The notes under the pieces: generated by a model
Seen by the model: only the letters and a program-made list of their open reading frames with translations
What the model was told of the DNA's origin: nothing
The model's database searches: none
In this document: positions 38,259 to 46,704 of the stretch, in pieces
Position numbering within the stretch: position 1 is the first letter of the stretch
How the letters are laid out: each line of letters begins with the position of its first letter
Made by a program: the position numbers and the translations under genes
Origin: CAWHQZ01 sp963831645
GTDB lineage: Bacteria; Pseudomonadota; Alphaproteobacteria; Rhizobiales; Aestuariivirgaceae
Direction: 5' to 3'
DNA length: 64,000 nucleotides
NCBI GenBank assembly: GCA_963831645.1
Contig: CAWHQZ010000006.1
Span: 310,001-374,000 of the forward strand

Positions 38259-38311
38259 GGCGGGGCTTTAGGACATTGCCGAGGCAATCGTCCAGATTTT
38301 AACGGATGTGG

Positions 38312-39184
38312 CTACGGCCACCTCACTTCCGGCGGCAGCGACGACAGTATCGACTCGACGTTGCCTCCGGTCTTCAGCCCGAAGAGAGTGCCGCGATCAT
38401 AGAGCAGGTTGAATTCAGCATAGCGGCCGCGGCGCACGAGCTGCTCCTGGCGCTCCGCGCTGTTCCATTTCCGCGCCATGTTGGCGCGCACGAGCTGCGG
38501 GTAGACTTCGAGAAACCGGCGACCCACATCCCGGGTGAACGCAAGGTCCGCCGACCAGTCGCCGGAATTCAGATAGTCGAAGAAGATGCCGCCGATGCCG
38601 CGCATCTCCTTGCGGTGGGGGAGATAGAAATACGTCTCGCACCATTGCCTGTATTTGTCGTAGTCGGCAACCGCGTGCGCGGCACACGCCTTTGCCATTG
38701 CAGCGTGGAATGCCGTGGTGTCGGGATCGTCTTGGCTGCGCCGTGCGCCCAACATCGGCGTCAGATCCGCGCCGCCGCCGAACCACCACTTCGAAGTCAC
38801 GACGAACCGCGTGTTCAGATGTGCTGCCGGTACATGGGGATTCCATGGATGGGCGATGAACGATACGCCCGAGGCCCAGAAGCGCGGATCCGTCTCGGCT
38901 CCCGGAATCTGCGTCCGGAATTCCGGCGAGAATTCGCCATGTACGGTCGAGGCATGGACAGCCGCCTTTTCGAACACGCGGCCCCGCATCAGCGCCATGA
39001 CGCCTCCGCCCCCATCGCCGCTCATGTCGGTTGCGCGCGACCACGAGCTGCGCTCGAAACGCCCCGCGGCAGTTCCGGAGGATGGCAGGTCGTCCTCCAA
39101 CCCTTCCAGCGCCAGGCAGAGCTGGTCGCGCAACGATTCGAACCATGCAGTGGCGTTCGTCTTGTTGTCTGACAACGCATCCAT
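38312..39184 (-). CDS. hemF: aerobic coproporphyrinogen III oxidase
   Basis: The 290-residue product is a full HemF. It has SWSRATDMSGDGGGGVMALMRGRVFEKA, then NTRFVVTSKWWFGGGADLTPML and DYDKYRQWCETYFYLPHRKEMRGIGGIFFDYL. The C-terminal YAEFNLLYDRGTLFGL segment is family-specific. The enzyme converts coproporphyrinogen III to protoporphyrinogen IX with oxygen. It is separated from the DUF2852 gene by a strong hairpin. Haem supply fits the bc1 genes further on, though no link in regulation is visible. Confidence 0.97.
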   Translation of the reverse strand: MDALSDNKTNATAWFESLRDQLCLALEGLEDDLPSSGTAAGRFERSSWSRATDMSGDGGGGVMALMRGRVFEKAAVHASTVHGEFSPEFRTQIPGAETDPRFWASGVSFIAHPWNPHVPAAHLNTRFVVTSKWWFGGGADLTPMLGARRSQDDPDTTAFHAAMAKACAAHAVADYDKYRQWCETYFYLPHRKEMRGIGGIFFDYLNSGDWSADLAFTRDVGRRFLEVYPQLVRANMARKWNSAERQEQLVRRGRYAEFNLLYDRGTLFGLKTGGNVESILSSLPPEVRWP

Positions 39185-39243
39185 ACCGGCGCCCGATCGC
39201 TATGCCGCGGCAAAGCATCCGTGTTGCCGAACGGAAATACAAC

Positions 39244-39272
39244 AGGTGGCCGGGCTTGCCACCCGGCCACCT
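39244..39272 (-). terminator. probable terminator between DUF2852 and hemF
   Basis: The 11-bp perfect stem AGGTGGCCGGG / CCCGGCCACCT closes a seven-base loop. On the minus strand the bases after it (TGTTGTATTT) are only moderately T-rich. It lies downstream of the DUF2852 gene and upstream of hemF. Confidence 0.55.
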
Positions 39273-39299
39273 TGATCAGCGTGGACTACCAGTTTGAAA

Positions 39300-39707
39300 T
39301 CATGCCTGCGGTGCGGGTTCCGCCGTCGCAATGGGGCGGTTCTTCCGGTCGGCCATGAACTGGTCGAACTCTGCCTTGTCTTTGGCCTTGCGCAGACGGT
39401 CGATGAACTCCAGGAATTCCCGCTGCTCGTCTTCCAACCGCTTCAGCGTTTCATTCTTGTAGTCGTCAAACGCGCGGTTGCCGCTCGACCGGTGCGCGCC
39501 CTGCGTCCAGCTGCGCTTCCAGGCATCCCGCTGCTCCTTCCACTTCGGAAAGTCACCTTGCTTCCAGCATCCCATGCGTCCGCTCCAGATCAGATAGGCC
39601 AGGATGGCAATGCCAACAGGCCAGAAGATGATGAAGGCCAGGACCATCGTTGCGATCCAGGCCGCTTTTCCCATTTCATCGAGTTTGGCTACTACATTTG
39701 CAACCAT
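39300..39707 (-). CDS. DUF2852 membrane protein
   Basis: The 135-residue product has one strong membrane span near residues 15-40 (AAWIATMVLAFIIFWPVGIAILAYLIW) followed by GRMGCWKQGDF. A long charged helix comes next (DYKNETLKRLEDEQREFLEFIDRLRKAKDKAEFDQFMA). This is the DUF2852 pattern, confined to alphaproteobacteria. The function is unknown. An AT-rich region with an inverted repeat (AATGT-TTATG-ACATT near 39727-39741) precedes its start. Confidence 0.93.
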   Translation of the reverse strand: MVANVVAKLDEMGKAAWIATMVLAFIIFWPVGIAILAYLIWSGRMGCWKQGDFPKWKEQRDAWKRSWTQGAHRSSGNRAFDDYKNETLKRLEDEQREFLEFIDRLRKAKDKAEFDQFMADRKNRPIATAEPAPQA

Positions 39708-39895
39708 GTCATGGCCACCTCAGGTCAATGTTTATGACATTAACATATATGATAACCTGAAATCCTGCCGTCAAGAGTTCTGCAGATCGAAATACAGGGA
39801 ATGTTTTTGAAGGCTGTTTCCTGCCCGTTTTGCCGATGCCCGGGGTCAGCTCCAGCGCGAATTGTCCGCGAGCGGCGCAGCTGGCGCGTACACCG

Positions 39896-39930
39896 TTTGC
39901 AATGTGACTACATTATAGTATATGTGACCA
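39896..39930 (+). promoter_or_regulatory. promoter and operator of the toxin-antitoxin genes
   Basis: A -35-like TTGCAA (39897-39902) and a -10-like TATATG (39919-39924) are spaced by 16 bases. The motif ATGTGAC occurs at 39902-39908 and again at 39922-39928, exactly 20 bases apart, about two helical turns. The repeats cover the promoter, as in autoregulated toxin-antitoxin operons. Confidence 0.55.
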
Positions 39931-39957
39931 CAGTCGTTCGAGCAGATCGGTAGAGCT

Positions 39958-40233
39958 ATGGGACAACCGCGGATCGGAGTTCGCCAGTTGAAAAGCAAAC
40001 TCGGGCAATATCTCCGTATTGCTGGGGCGGGTGAGACCGTGACCATCACCAGCAGAGGCGTGCCGATCGGGCGCATCGTGCCGATCGGACCCGGGCTCGA
40101 CGAGCGGCTTGCCGCCATGCAGGCTGCCGGCCAGGCGCGGTGGAGCGGGCGCAAACTGGGCGCCGCGAGGCCGGTGGCGAAGACGCGCGGCCGGGGCAGT
40201 GTCGCCGACCTGCTCGTGGTCGACCGGGAATGA
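39958..40233 (+). CDS. Phd/YefM-type antitoxin
   Basis: The 91-residue product starts MGQPRIGVRQLKSKLGQYLRI, then GETVTITSRGVPIGRIVPI. This is the DNA-binding Phd/YefM fold, in the branch that pairs with PIN toxins. The C-terminal part (SVADLLVVDRE) would wrap the toxin. The stop overlaps the toxin start in ATGA. The operator repeats upstream fit autoregulation by the complex. Confidence 0.9.
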   Translation: MGQPRIGVRQLKSKLGQYLRIAGAGETVTITSRGVPIGRIVPIGPGLDERLAAMQAAGQARWSGRKLGAARPVAKTRGRGSVADLLVVDRE

Positions 40234-40667
40234 TCGTCTACCTGGACGCCAGCGCCCTCGTAAAGCGCTACGTCGCGGAGGCCGGTACGCCGGAGGTGGC
40301 GGCGCTCGTGAGGGATTCCGAGGCTCTCGGAACTACCGTCATCAGCCGCGCGGAAGTGGCCGCTGCGCTCGGCAAAGCCGCGCGCACGAAGCTGCTCGCG
40401 CAAGAGCGTGCGGCGGCGGCGCTGTCGGCCTTTGCCGATGACTGGAACGACTTGATCCGCCTCCAGCTCGGCGAAGCCATCGTAGCCCGCGCCGCGGCGC
40501 TCGCCTGGGACCGGGGGATGCGCGGTTACGATGCGGTGCATCTGGCAAGCGCACTATTCTGGTACGAGTCGTTGAATGAGCCGATAGCGCTTGCGACCTA
40601 CGACCGCGAGCTCTGGCGCGGCGCCAAGGCGAGCGGCCTCGTTCCCTGGCCCTCGGCCATGCCATGA
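40230..40667 (+). CDS. vapC: VapC-type PIN-domain toxin
   Basis: The ATG at 40230 gives 145 residues. The four acidic PIN residues are present: Asp 6 in YLDASAL, Glu 42 in SRAEVAAAL, Asp 101 in RGYDAVHLASAL and Asp 125 in ATYDREL. It is a Mg-dependent RNase that usually targets tRNA or rRNA. The start overlaps the antitoxin stop, giving coupled translation. With all acidic residues intact it looks functional. Confidence 0.92.
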   Translation: MIVYLDASALVKRYVAEAGTPEVAALVRDSEALGTTVISRAEVAAALGKAARTKLLAQERAAAALSAFADDWNDLIRLQLGEAIVARAAALAWDRGMRGYDAVHLASALFWYESLNEPIALATYDRELWRGAKASGLVPWPSAMP

Positions 40668-40737
40668 GCATCTTCGACCTTCATGCTGCCGTTCTTGCCG
40701 AGGCAGGTATCGTAGGATCGCCACCGCTCATGTTGCA

Positions 40738-41442
40738 CTATCCGTTGCCGGGAAAATCAGCATCGGCAACCGATGACTCCGAGTGTTCGTCCCCTTCGCC
40801 CACTGCCGTTCCCAGACCCAGACCCTGGAGGTAGATCAGCACGCTCGCCTCGAGAAGTTCTTCCGGCGAGACCGCCGCAGGCCTGCCTTTGCCTTCACCG
40901 AACAGAGCCGCAGTACCGTGGCTCATCGCCCACATATGCAGGCTCATCATCTGCGGCGGCGCCCGCTTTGCCGCCGGCAACAGCTGGCTCACCGCAATCG
41001 CGGCCTGCTTCAGCGCAGAAAATGCACGCTCGCTCTCGCGCTGCAAACCTGCGTCCTCGTTGGCCGCCAATCCGCTTTCGAACATCGCCGCGTAGTAGGC
41101 AGGCTCGCGCCGGGCGAATGCCAGGTATGCGTTACCCATGGCCTTCAGGCCGTTAAAGGGCCCGGACTTTTCGCCGTTCCACGCAGCGTCAAGGTCGTCC
41201 GCCAGACGCTCGAAACCCCGCCTGGCAATTTCGACCATTAGCGCATCGCGATCCCGGAAGTGTCGATAGGGCGCGGCGGCGCTGACGCCGGCCCGGCGCG
41301 CCGCCTCCGCAAAGGAGAACCCGACCGCTCCGTATTCCGCGATCAGATCGAGTGCCGCGCGGACCAACGCTTCGCGCAGATTTCCATGATGATAGCTGCG
41401 CCGGCCGCTCCTGTGATCCCGCCAGGACATCGCCGCTTTCAT
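40738..41442 (-). CDS. TetR-family regulator with WHG-type C-terminal domain
   Basis: The 234-residue product has a TetR helix-turn-helix near residues 17-63 (LREALVRAALDLIAEYGAVGFSFAEAARRAGVSAAAPYRHF). The C-terminal part contains HMWAMSHGTAALF, typical of the WHG/TetR_C_33 ligand domain. It is a lone gene between the VapC gene (convergent) and trmL. The ligand and target are unknown; autoregulation is likely by family habit. Confidence 0.93.
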   Translation of the reverse strand: MKAAMSWRDHRSGRRSYHHGNLREALVRAALDLIAEYGAVGFSFAEAARRAGVSAAAPYRHFRDRDALMVEIARRGFERLADDLDAAWNGEKSGPFNGLKAMGNAYLAFARREPAYYAAMFESGLAANEDAGLQRESERAFSALKQAAIAVSQLLPAAKRAPPQMMSLHMWAMSHGTAALFGEGKGRPAAVSPEELLEASVLIYLQGLGLGTAVGEGDEHSESSVADADFPGNG

Positions 41443-41500
41443 ACAGGAGTTGTCGGCTACTCCACAGGGCCGCAGCCACGCACCGCATTTTCGGGAAGTA

Positions 41501-41965
41501 TCAGTGATTTTCGCCGGGAAAGGCGCCCGTCTGCCTCAGGGCTTCCCCGACCACCATCGCGCAGGCGAGCGCCACGTTGAGGGAACGCATGCCAGCGCGC
41601 ATCGGTATGGCGAGCCTCTTGTCGACAGCGGCGTGAACTGTCTCCGGAACGCCGGATGACTTACGGCCGAACAGCAGGATATCGCTGTCGGTGAACCTGA
41701 AGCGCGTGTAGGCCGCTTTTGCTTTGGTGGTCATCAGAACCATCCGACTGCGCCCAGCCGCTACCCGAAAACCGTCAAAGCCCGTATGCCGTTCGATCCG
41801 GGCGTGCGCCATGTAATCGAGACCGGAACGCCGCAGGGCTTTCTCGGACCAGGGAAACCCGGCAGGATCGATGATGTGCACCACGACGCCCAGGCACGCC
41901 CCGAGGCGCAGGATCGTTCCGACGTTGGGCGCGATGTCGGGCTGAAAAAGAGCGATGGAGATCAT
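41501..41965 (-). CDS. trmL: tRNA (cytidine(34)-2'-O)-methyltransferase
   Basis: The 154-residue product matches the SPOUT enzyme TrmL. It begins ISIALFQPDIAPNVGTILRL, then FTDSDILLFGRKSSGVPE. The C-terminal trefoil-knot motif reads IPMRAGMRSLNVALACAMVVGEALRQ. It uses AdoMet to methylate the wobble base of certain tRNAs. It is divergent from petA with about 150 bases between. The pairing with petABC is a usual arrangement in Rhizobiales. Confidence 0.96.
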   Translation of the reverse strand: MISIALFQPDIAPNVGTILRLGACLGVVVHIIDPAGFPWSEKALRRSGLDYMAHARIERHTGFDGFRVAAGRSRMVLMTTKAKAAYTRFRFTDSDILLFGRKSSGVPETVHAAVDKRLAIPMRAGMRSLNVALACAMVVGEALRQTGAFPGENH

Positions 41966-42115
41966 TGCTTCCGTTCCCGCGTGGCCTACAGACTGCCTTG
42001 CCGGCCTGCGACACTTGATGGCTAGACTTTCTTTGACCCCGATGTAAGAAAATCCGCCGACGCGCCGCTGCGGGATCGCCCTGCTTTCGCTTCGGCGCAG
42101 GGGCGAACGTCAAGC

Positions 42116-42676
42116 ATGTCAGCCGCAAAACCACTCGAAACGAACCGTCGCGATTTTCTCTACATTACGACTGCCGCCGTCGGTGGCGTCGGTGCAGCTC
42201 TCGCCGTCTGGCCGCTCATCGACCAGATGAATCCCGATGCTTCGGTGCTGGCGCTGGCGACGATAGAGGTCGATCTGGGGCCGATTGCCGAGGGCCAGGC
42301 GATCACCGTCAAATGGCGCGGCAATCCGGTTTTTGTCCGCCATCGTACGGCAAAGGAAATCGAAGAAGCAAAAGCCGTGCCCGTCGATGAGCTTCCCGAT
42401 CCGGAAGCGCGCAATGCCAACATCGCTGCCGACGCTCCGGCGACCGATGAAAATCGCGGTCTCAAGGACAAGGAGCAATTCATCGTCATGATAGGCGTGT
42501 GCACGCATCTCGGATGCGTGCCGCTCGGCCAGGCAGGAGACTACGGCGGCTGGTTCTGCCCGTGCCACGGCTCGCACTACGACACGGCCGGCCGGATCCG
42601 CAAGGGGCCGGCGCCGGAGAATATGGCTGTGCCCAGGTATTCGTTCATTGCCGACAGCCGCCTGCGCATTGGCTGA
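42116..42676 (+). CDS. petA: ubiquinol-cytochrome c reductase Rieske iron-sulfur subunit
   Basis: The 186-residue product has a Tat-like N-terminus (TNRRDFLYITTAAVGGVGAAL) that acts as its membrane anchor. The Rieske 2Fe-2S ligands are in CTHLGC (Cys 129, His 131) and CPCHGSH (Cys 148, His 151). Cys 134 and Cys 150 form the usual disulfide. It takes electrons from ubiquinol at the Qo site and passes them to cytochrome c1. It is the first gene of petABC; petB starts 13 bases after its stop. Confidence 0.98.
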   Translation: MSAAKPLETNRRDFLYITTAAVGGVGAALAVWPLIDQMNPDASVLALATIEVDLGPIAEGQAITVKWRGNPVFVRHRTAKEIEEAKAVPVDELPDPEARNANIAADAPATDENRGLKDKEQFIVMIGVCTHLGCVPLGQAGDYGGWFCPCHGSHYDTAGRIRKGPAPENMAVPRYSFIADSRLRIG

Positions 42677-42689
42677 GGACGACGGCGCC

Positions 42690-43946
42690 ATGGTTGCGAG
42701 CTCCTCCTCCTATCAGCCCAAGAGCGCCATCGGACGGTGGTTCGAAGCGCGCCTGCCCGTCATGGGGCTGGTCAAGGCGCAATTCCTGGACTTTCCGACG
42801 CCGCGGAATCTCAACTACTGGTGGACGTTCGGCGCCATCCTGACGTTGATGCTGTCGATACAGATTGTCACCGGCGTCGTGCTGGTGATGCACTATACGC
42901 CGCACACCTCGATGGCGTTCGATTCGGTCGAGCACATCATGCGCGATGTGAACTATGGCTGGCTGTTGCGCTATCTGCACGCCAACGGCGCATCCATGTT
43001 CTTCCTTGCCGTCTACATTCATATGTTCCGCGGCATGTACTACGGCTCCTACAAGACGCCGCGTGAGGTCCTGTGGATGATCGGCGCCCTGATCTATGTG
43101 GTGATGATGGCGACCGGCTTCATGGGCTACGTTCTGCCCTGGGGTCAGATGAGCTTTTGGGCGGCGAAAGTAATCACCAATCTGTTCGGCGCCCTGCCGT
43201 TCATCGGCGAGCCGCTCGTGACCTGGCTATGGGGGGGCTTTTCAGTCGACAACCCCACCCTCCTCCGGTTCTTCTCCCTCCACTATCTGCTGCCGTTTGT
43301 CCTGGCTGCGCTTGTTTTTTTACATGTCTGGGCGCTGCATGTGCCGGGCAACGGCAATCCCGCGGGAGTAGAGGTGAAGTCAGGACAGGATACAGTGTCG
43401 TTCCATCCCTACTACACGATGAAGGACGGCTTTGCGCTGGTCTTGTTCCTGCTGGTCTATGCGGCATTCGTCTTCTACGCACCAAACTTCATGGGCCATC
43501 CCATCAACTACGAGCCGGCCAATCCCCTGGCGACGCCGGCACACATTGTTCCGGAGTGGTATTACCTGCCGTTTTACGCCATCCTGCGCGCCATTCCCCA
43601 CGAGCTGAGCGGCGTGCTGGCGCTGTTCGGCTCGATGTTCGTGTTGTTCCTGTTGCCGTGGCTCGACCCCTCGCCCGTCCGTTCGGGATCTTACCGGCCT
43701 TTGTTCAAGCCGTTTTTCTGGGTGTTCGTCGCCGTTTGCATCGGCTTGGGGTATCTCGGGGCGAAGCCCGCCGAGGGTGGCTACGTGATCGCGGCGCGCT
43801 TTCTGACGGCCTGGTACTTCCTGCACTTCTTCGTCATTCTGCCGATCGTTGCCAGGCTCGAACGCCCGCGCCCGCGGCCCGCTTCCATCGCCGATTCGGT
43901 CCTGGGCGAGGGTGCGGGAAAACTCGCCGCCAAGCCCGCCGAGTAA
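42690..43946 (+). CDS. petB: cytochrome b of the bc1 complex
   Basis: The start at 42690 follows GAGGACG and gives 418 residues. It has eight membrane spans. The first haem-binding region reads GWLLRYLHANGASMFFLAVYIHMFRGMYYGSY; the Qo-site motif PEWYYLPFYAILRAIP follows. The second set of haem histidines is in the spans near LHVWALHVPGNGNP. It carries low- and high-potential b haems and the Qo and Qi sites. It is cotranscribed with petA and petC. Confidence 0.98.
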   Translation: MVASSSSYQPKSAIGRWFEARLPVMGLVKAQFLDFPTPRNLNYWWTFGAILTLMLSIQIVTGVVLVMHYTPHTSMAFDSVEHIMRDVNYGWLLRYLHANGASMFFLAVYIHMFRGMYYGSYKTPREVLWMIGALIYVVMMATGFMGYVLPWGQMSFWAAKVITNLFGALPFIGEPLVTWLWGGFSVDNPTLLRFFSLHYLLPFVLAALVFLHVWALHVPGNGNPAGVEVKSGQDTVSFHPYYTMKDGFALVLFLLVYAAFVFYAPNFMGHPINYEPANPLATPAHIVPEWYYLPFYAILRAIPHELSGVLALFGSMFVLFLLPWLDPSPVRSGSYRPLFKPFFWVFVAVCIGLGYLGAKPAEGGYVIAARFLTAWYFLHFFVILPIVARLERPRPRPASIADSVLGEGAGKLAAKPAE

Positions 43947-43958
43947 GGCATTCCGGAC

Positions 43959-44786
43959 ATGATCAAGAATGCTTTCTCCGCTCTTTTCGTGCTGGCAGTT
44001 TCAGCTTGGGCCGTTGGTCCGAGCCTCGCGGCCGAAGAACAGAGACCCGCCAGGGACATTGCTTTTTCGTTCGAGGGGCCGTTCGGCACCTTCGACCGCG
44101 CCCAACTGCAGCGCGGCTACAAGGTGTACAAGGAGGTTTGCGCCAACTGTCACGGCATGCGGTTTCTCGCCTTCCGTAATCTCGCCCAGCACGGCGGACC
44201 CGAGTTCACCGAGGCTCAGGTCAAGGCGCTTGCCGCTACGTTCCAGGTGAAGGATGGCCCCAACGCTGATGGTGAAATGTTTGAGCGTCCCGGAAGGCCT
44301 TCGGACGGCTTTCCGCTGCCGTTTCCGAACGAGGAGACAGCCCGCATCGCCAACAATGGCGCGCTTCCGACCGATCTATCCCTGATCACCAAGGCGCAGG
44401 AGGGCTGGACCGGAATGTTCAGGCACCTTGTCGATGGCATCGGAGGCCCTGAATACGTCTATTCGGTGCTGACCGGCTATGAGACCGAGCCGGCGGAAGC
44501 GGCTGCCGAGAAGCCCGAAGGCGGGTACTACAATCCCTACTTCGCCAGCGGTCACTGGATTTCCATGCCGCCTCCGCTGTCTGACGGCCAGGTCGAATAT
44601 GACGATGGAGCGCCCAACACGGTCGCTGACATGTCGCGCGACGTTTCTGCTTTTCTTGCCTGGGCCGCCGAGCCGACCATGGAGGCGAGGAAGCAGCTCG
44701 GCTTCAAGGTCCTCATTTACCTCGCCGTGCTCGCTCTCCTGATGTTCCTGGTGAAGCGCCGGGTGTGGGCGCGCATCGCCCACTAA
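43959..44786 (+). CDS. petC: cytochrome c1 of the bc1 complex
   Basis: The 275-residue product has a signal peptide to about residue 25. The c-type haem motif CANCH is at 61-65. The Met ligand is in the segment GHWISMPPPL. A single C-terminal membrane span (VLIYLAVLALLMFLVKRRVW) anchors it. It takes electrons from the Rieske protein and gives them to a soluble or bound cytochrome c. It starts 12 bases after petB and closes the operon. Confidence 0.97.
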   Translation: MIKNAFSALFVLAVSAWAVGPSLAAEEQRPARDIAFSFEGPFGTFDRAQLQRGYKVYKEVCANCHGMRFLAFRNLAQHGGPEFTEAQVKALAATFQVKDGPNADGEMFERPGRPSDGFPLPFPNEETARIANNGALPTDLSLITKAQEGWTGMFRHLVDGIGGPEYVYSVLTGYETEPAEAAAEKPEGGYYNPYFASGHWISMPPPLSDGQVEYDDGAPNTVADMSRDVSAFLAWAAEPTMEARKQLGFKVLIYLAVLALLMFLVKRRVWARIAH

Positions 44787-44883
44787 ACCTCAGCAGGACG
44801 GCTTGGCGAATGGATGCCGATTGTGATAAATTTTTCAGAATGAAAAGGCGGCCGCGGGATCATCAGGCCTTTGGATTACACTC

Positions 44884-45618
44884 ATGAGCACGAGAACGCC
44901 TGTCTGTTTGGTCGCCGCGCTTGGCCTGACGAGCGCCGTCGTATCAGCGTCCGCACACGAGATCACAGCCAAGAGCGGCAATGCTGCGAAGCCCGCCTTC
45001 GACATTGTGCGCACTATGGTTGCACTTGACGGCGAGCACGTCGTCTTCAGGACCGCAGTGAGCGGCACGGCGGGTGCGGAGAAGCCGACGGCGACCGGCA
45101 AGCTCGCCGGCAGCCAGGTCTTCTCCTACGTCTGGCCGACAAGCCTCGACAGCGCGATCGTCGGCTTCGAGACCGGCCAGGGTATCCTGGCCTTCGCGGT
45201 CACGAGCCATCCTGATTTCGACGACACGCCGCTCTATGACGAGAACGGCGATGGCGATCCGAAGAACGATGGCGACCTCTGGCACAGCCACTGGGTGGTG
45301 CTGGTCAAGGACGACGCCTGCGGGCCGGGCGCGCTCAAGGTGAAGGATATCCCCGAAGGCGCGAAGCCAAAGTTGCCGGGGACTTGGCCGGGTCTGCCGA
45401 TCCTGATCGACAGCCCGGACTACCGGCCAGCGATCGACGCGAGCACCGTCGAGGTGCGCGTGCCGAAGGCCGGGCTCGGTGAGATCGGCGGCGCCAAGTT
45501 CGACGGGGTGACGGCGGGTCTCCGGGTGAATGAGAGCGTGCATGCGCCGCTTCTCTGCGTCGCCGACGTTTTCGACGTCGCAAGCGGCGATCTGAGCTTG
45601 CCGGGCAAGGTGGAGTGA
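44884..45618 (+). CDS. secreted protein of unknown function
   Basis: The 244-residue product has a signal peptide ending at VSASAH. It contains an acidic stretch DTPLYDENGDGDPKNDGDLWHSHWVVL, which resembles calcium-binding loops in composition only. Two cysteines are far apart (DDACGPG and APLLCVAD). I recognise no family; the beta-rich look fits a periplasmic binding or lipocalin-like protein. It lies between petC and the convergent sulfate operon. It may or may not be linked to petABC, with about 97 bases between. Confidence 0.75.
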   Translation: MSTRTPVCLVAALGLTSAVVSASAHEITAKSGNAAKPAFDIVRTMVALDGEHVVFRTAVSGTAGAEKPTATGKLAGSQVFSYVWPTSLDSAIVGFETGQGILAFAVTSHPDFDDTPLYDENGDGDPKNDGDLWHSHWVVLVKDDACGPGALKVKDIPEGAKPKLPGTWPGLPILIDSPDYRPAIDASTVEVRVPKAGLGEIGGAKFDGVTAGLRVNESVHAPLLCVADVFDVASGDLSLPGKVE

Positions 45619-45675
45619 ACGGGAAGCGGCTCACCGCAAGCCCGAGAATCTCTGCTTTGATGCACTGGTACGGCA

Positions 45676-46704
45676 TCAGAATACCCTTCCGCGCAGAGCC
45701 TTCAGCCGCACGCGTTCACCCTCGCGCAAATTGAGGCGGCGGGCATCATGCACCGGCATCTCCACCTCGATCAGGTGGGGGGCGCCGGACACCTCCACCT
45801 CGATGCGCGCCAAAGGACCGGTCGTCGCCACGAAGCGTACCGTGCCGCGACCGGCGGCCTGCGGCTCGAGAGCGATATCGTGCGGCCGCACGAACGCTAC
45901 TTTGGTCAGCCCCGTGATGGTCACATCCCTGAGATCGACCGCGGTTCGCGACCCGCCGCGGCCAAGCTGACAGGGAATGCGGTTCACGCTGCCGAGAAAG
46001 TCGAACACAAAGGGATTGGCCGGATTCTCGTAGACTTCACGCGGCGTGCCCACCTGCTCGATCCTGCCGTGGCTCATCACGACGACGCGGTCGGCGACTT
46101 CCATGGCCTCCTCCTGATCGTGGGTGACGAATACCGAGGTCATTTTCACCTCCTCGTTGAGACGTCTGAGCCAACGGCGCAGCTGCTTGCGCACTCTGGC
46201 GTCGAGCGCGCCGAACGGCTCATCGAGCAGCAGCACGCGCGGCTCGATCGCCAGCGCGCGGGCGAGCGCCACCCGCTGCCGCTGACCGCCGGAGAGCTCG
46301 GCAGGATAACGGTTGGCCAGCCGATCGATCTGGACGAGTTTGAGGAGCGCATTCACGCGCTCGGCGATCTCCGCCTTCGGCGGCCGGCTGGCGCGCGGGC
46401 GCACATTGAGGCCGAAGGCGACGTTTTCGAACACCCGCATGTGCCGGAACAGCGCATAGTGCTGAAAAACGAATCCCACGCCGCGCTCGCGGGCGCCGAC
46501 GCCAAGAACGCTTTCGCCCTCGAACCTGACATCGCCGGCATTCGGCCAATCGAGACCGGCGATGATGCGCAAGAGTGTGGTCTTGCCGGAGCCCGACGGC
46601 CCGAGAAGCGCCAGCAGTTCGCCTTGCCGGACGCTCAGATTGACACTCTTGAGCACGACGACGTCATCGAAGCTCTTGGTGAGGTCGACGGTTTCGATGC
46701 TCAA
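45676..46704 (-). CDS. cysA: sulfate/thiosulfate ABC transporter ATP-binding protein
   Basis: The 342-residue product has Walker A GPSGSGKT at 35-42, the signature LSGGQRQRVALARALA, and Walker B LLLDEPFGALDA. The H-loop is VFVTHDQEEAMEVADRVVVM. The C-terminal TOBE-like region has GGSRTAVDLRDVTITG and FVRPHDIALE. This is CysA. It powers sulfate import through CysT and CysW. The start overlaps the cysW stop in ATGA. It is the last gene of the operon. Confidence 0.96.
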   Translation of the reverse strand: MSIETVDLTKSFDDVVVLKSVNLSVRQGELLALLGPSGSGKTTLLRIIAGLDWPNAGDVRFEGESVLGVGARERGVGFVFQHYALFRHMRVFENVAFGLNVRPRASRPPKAEIAERVNALLKLVQIDRLANRYPAELSGGQRQRVALARALAIEPRVLLLDEPFGALDARVRKQLRRWLRRLNEEVKMTSVFVTHDQEEAMEVADRVVVMSHGRIEQVGTPREVYENPANPFVFDFLGSVNRIPCQLGRGGSRTAVDLRDVTITGLTKVAFVRPHDIALEPQAAGRGTVRFVATTGPLARIEVEVSGAPHLIEVEMPVHDARRLNLREGERVRLKALRGRVF

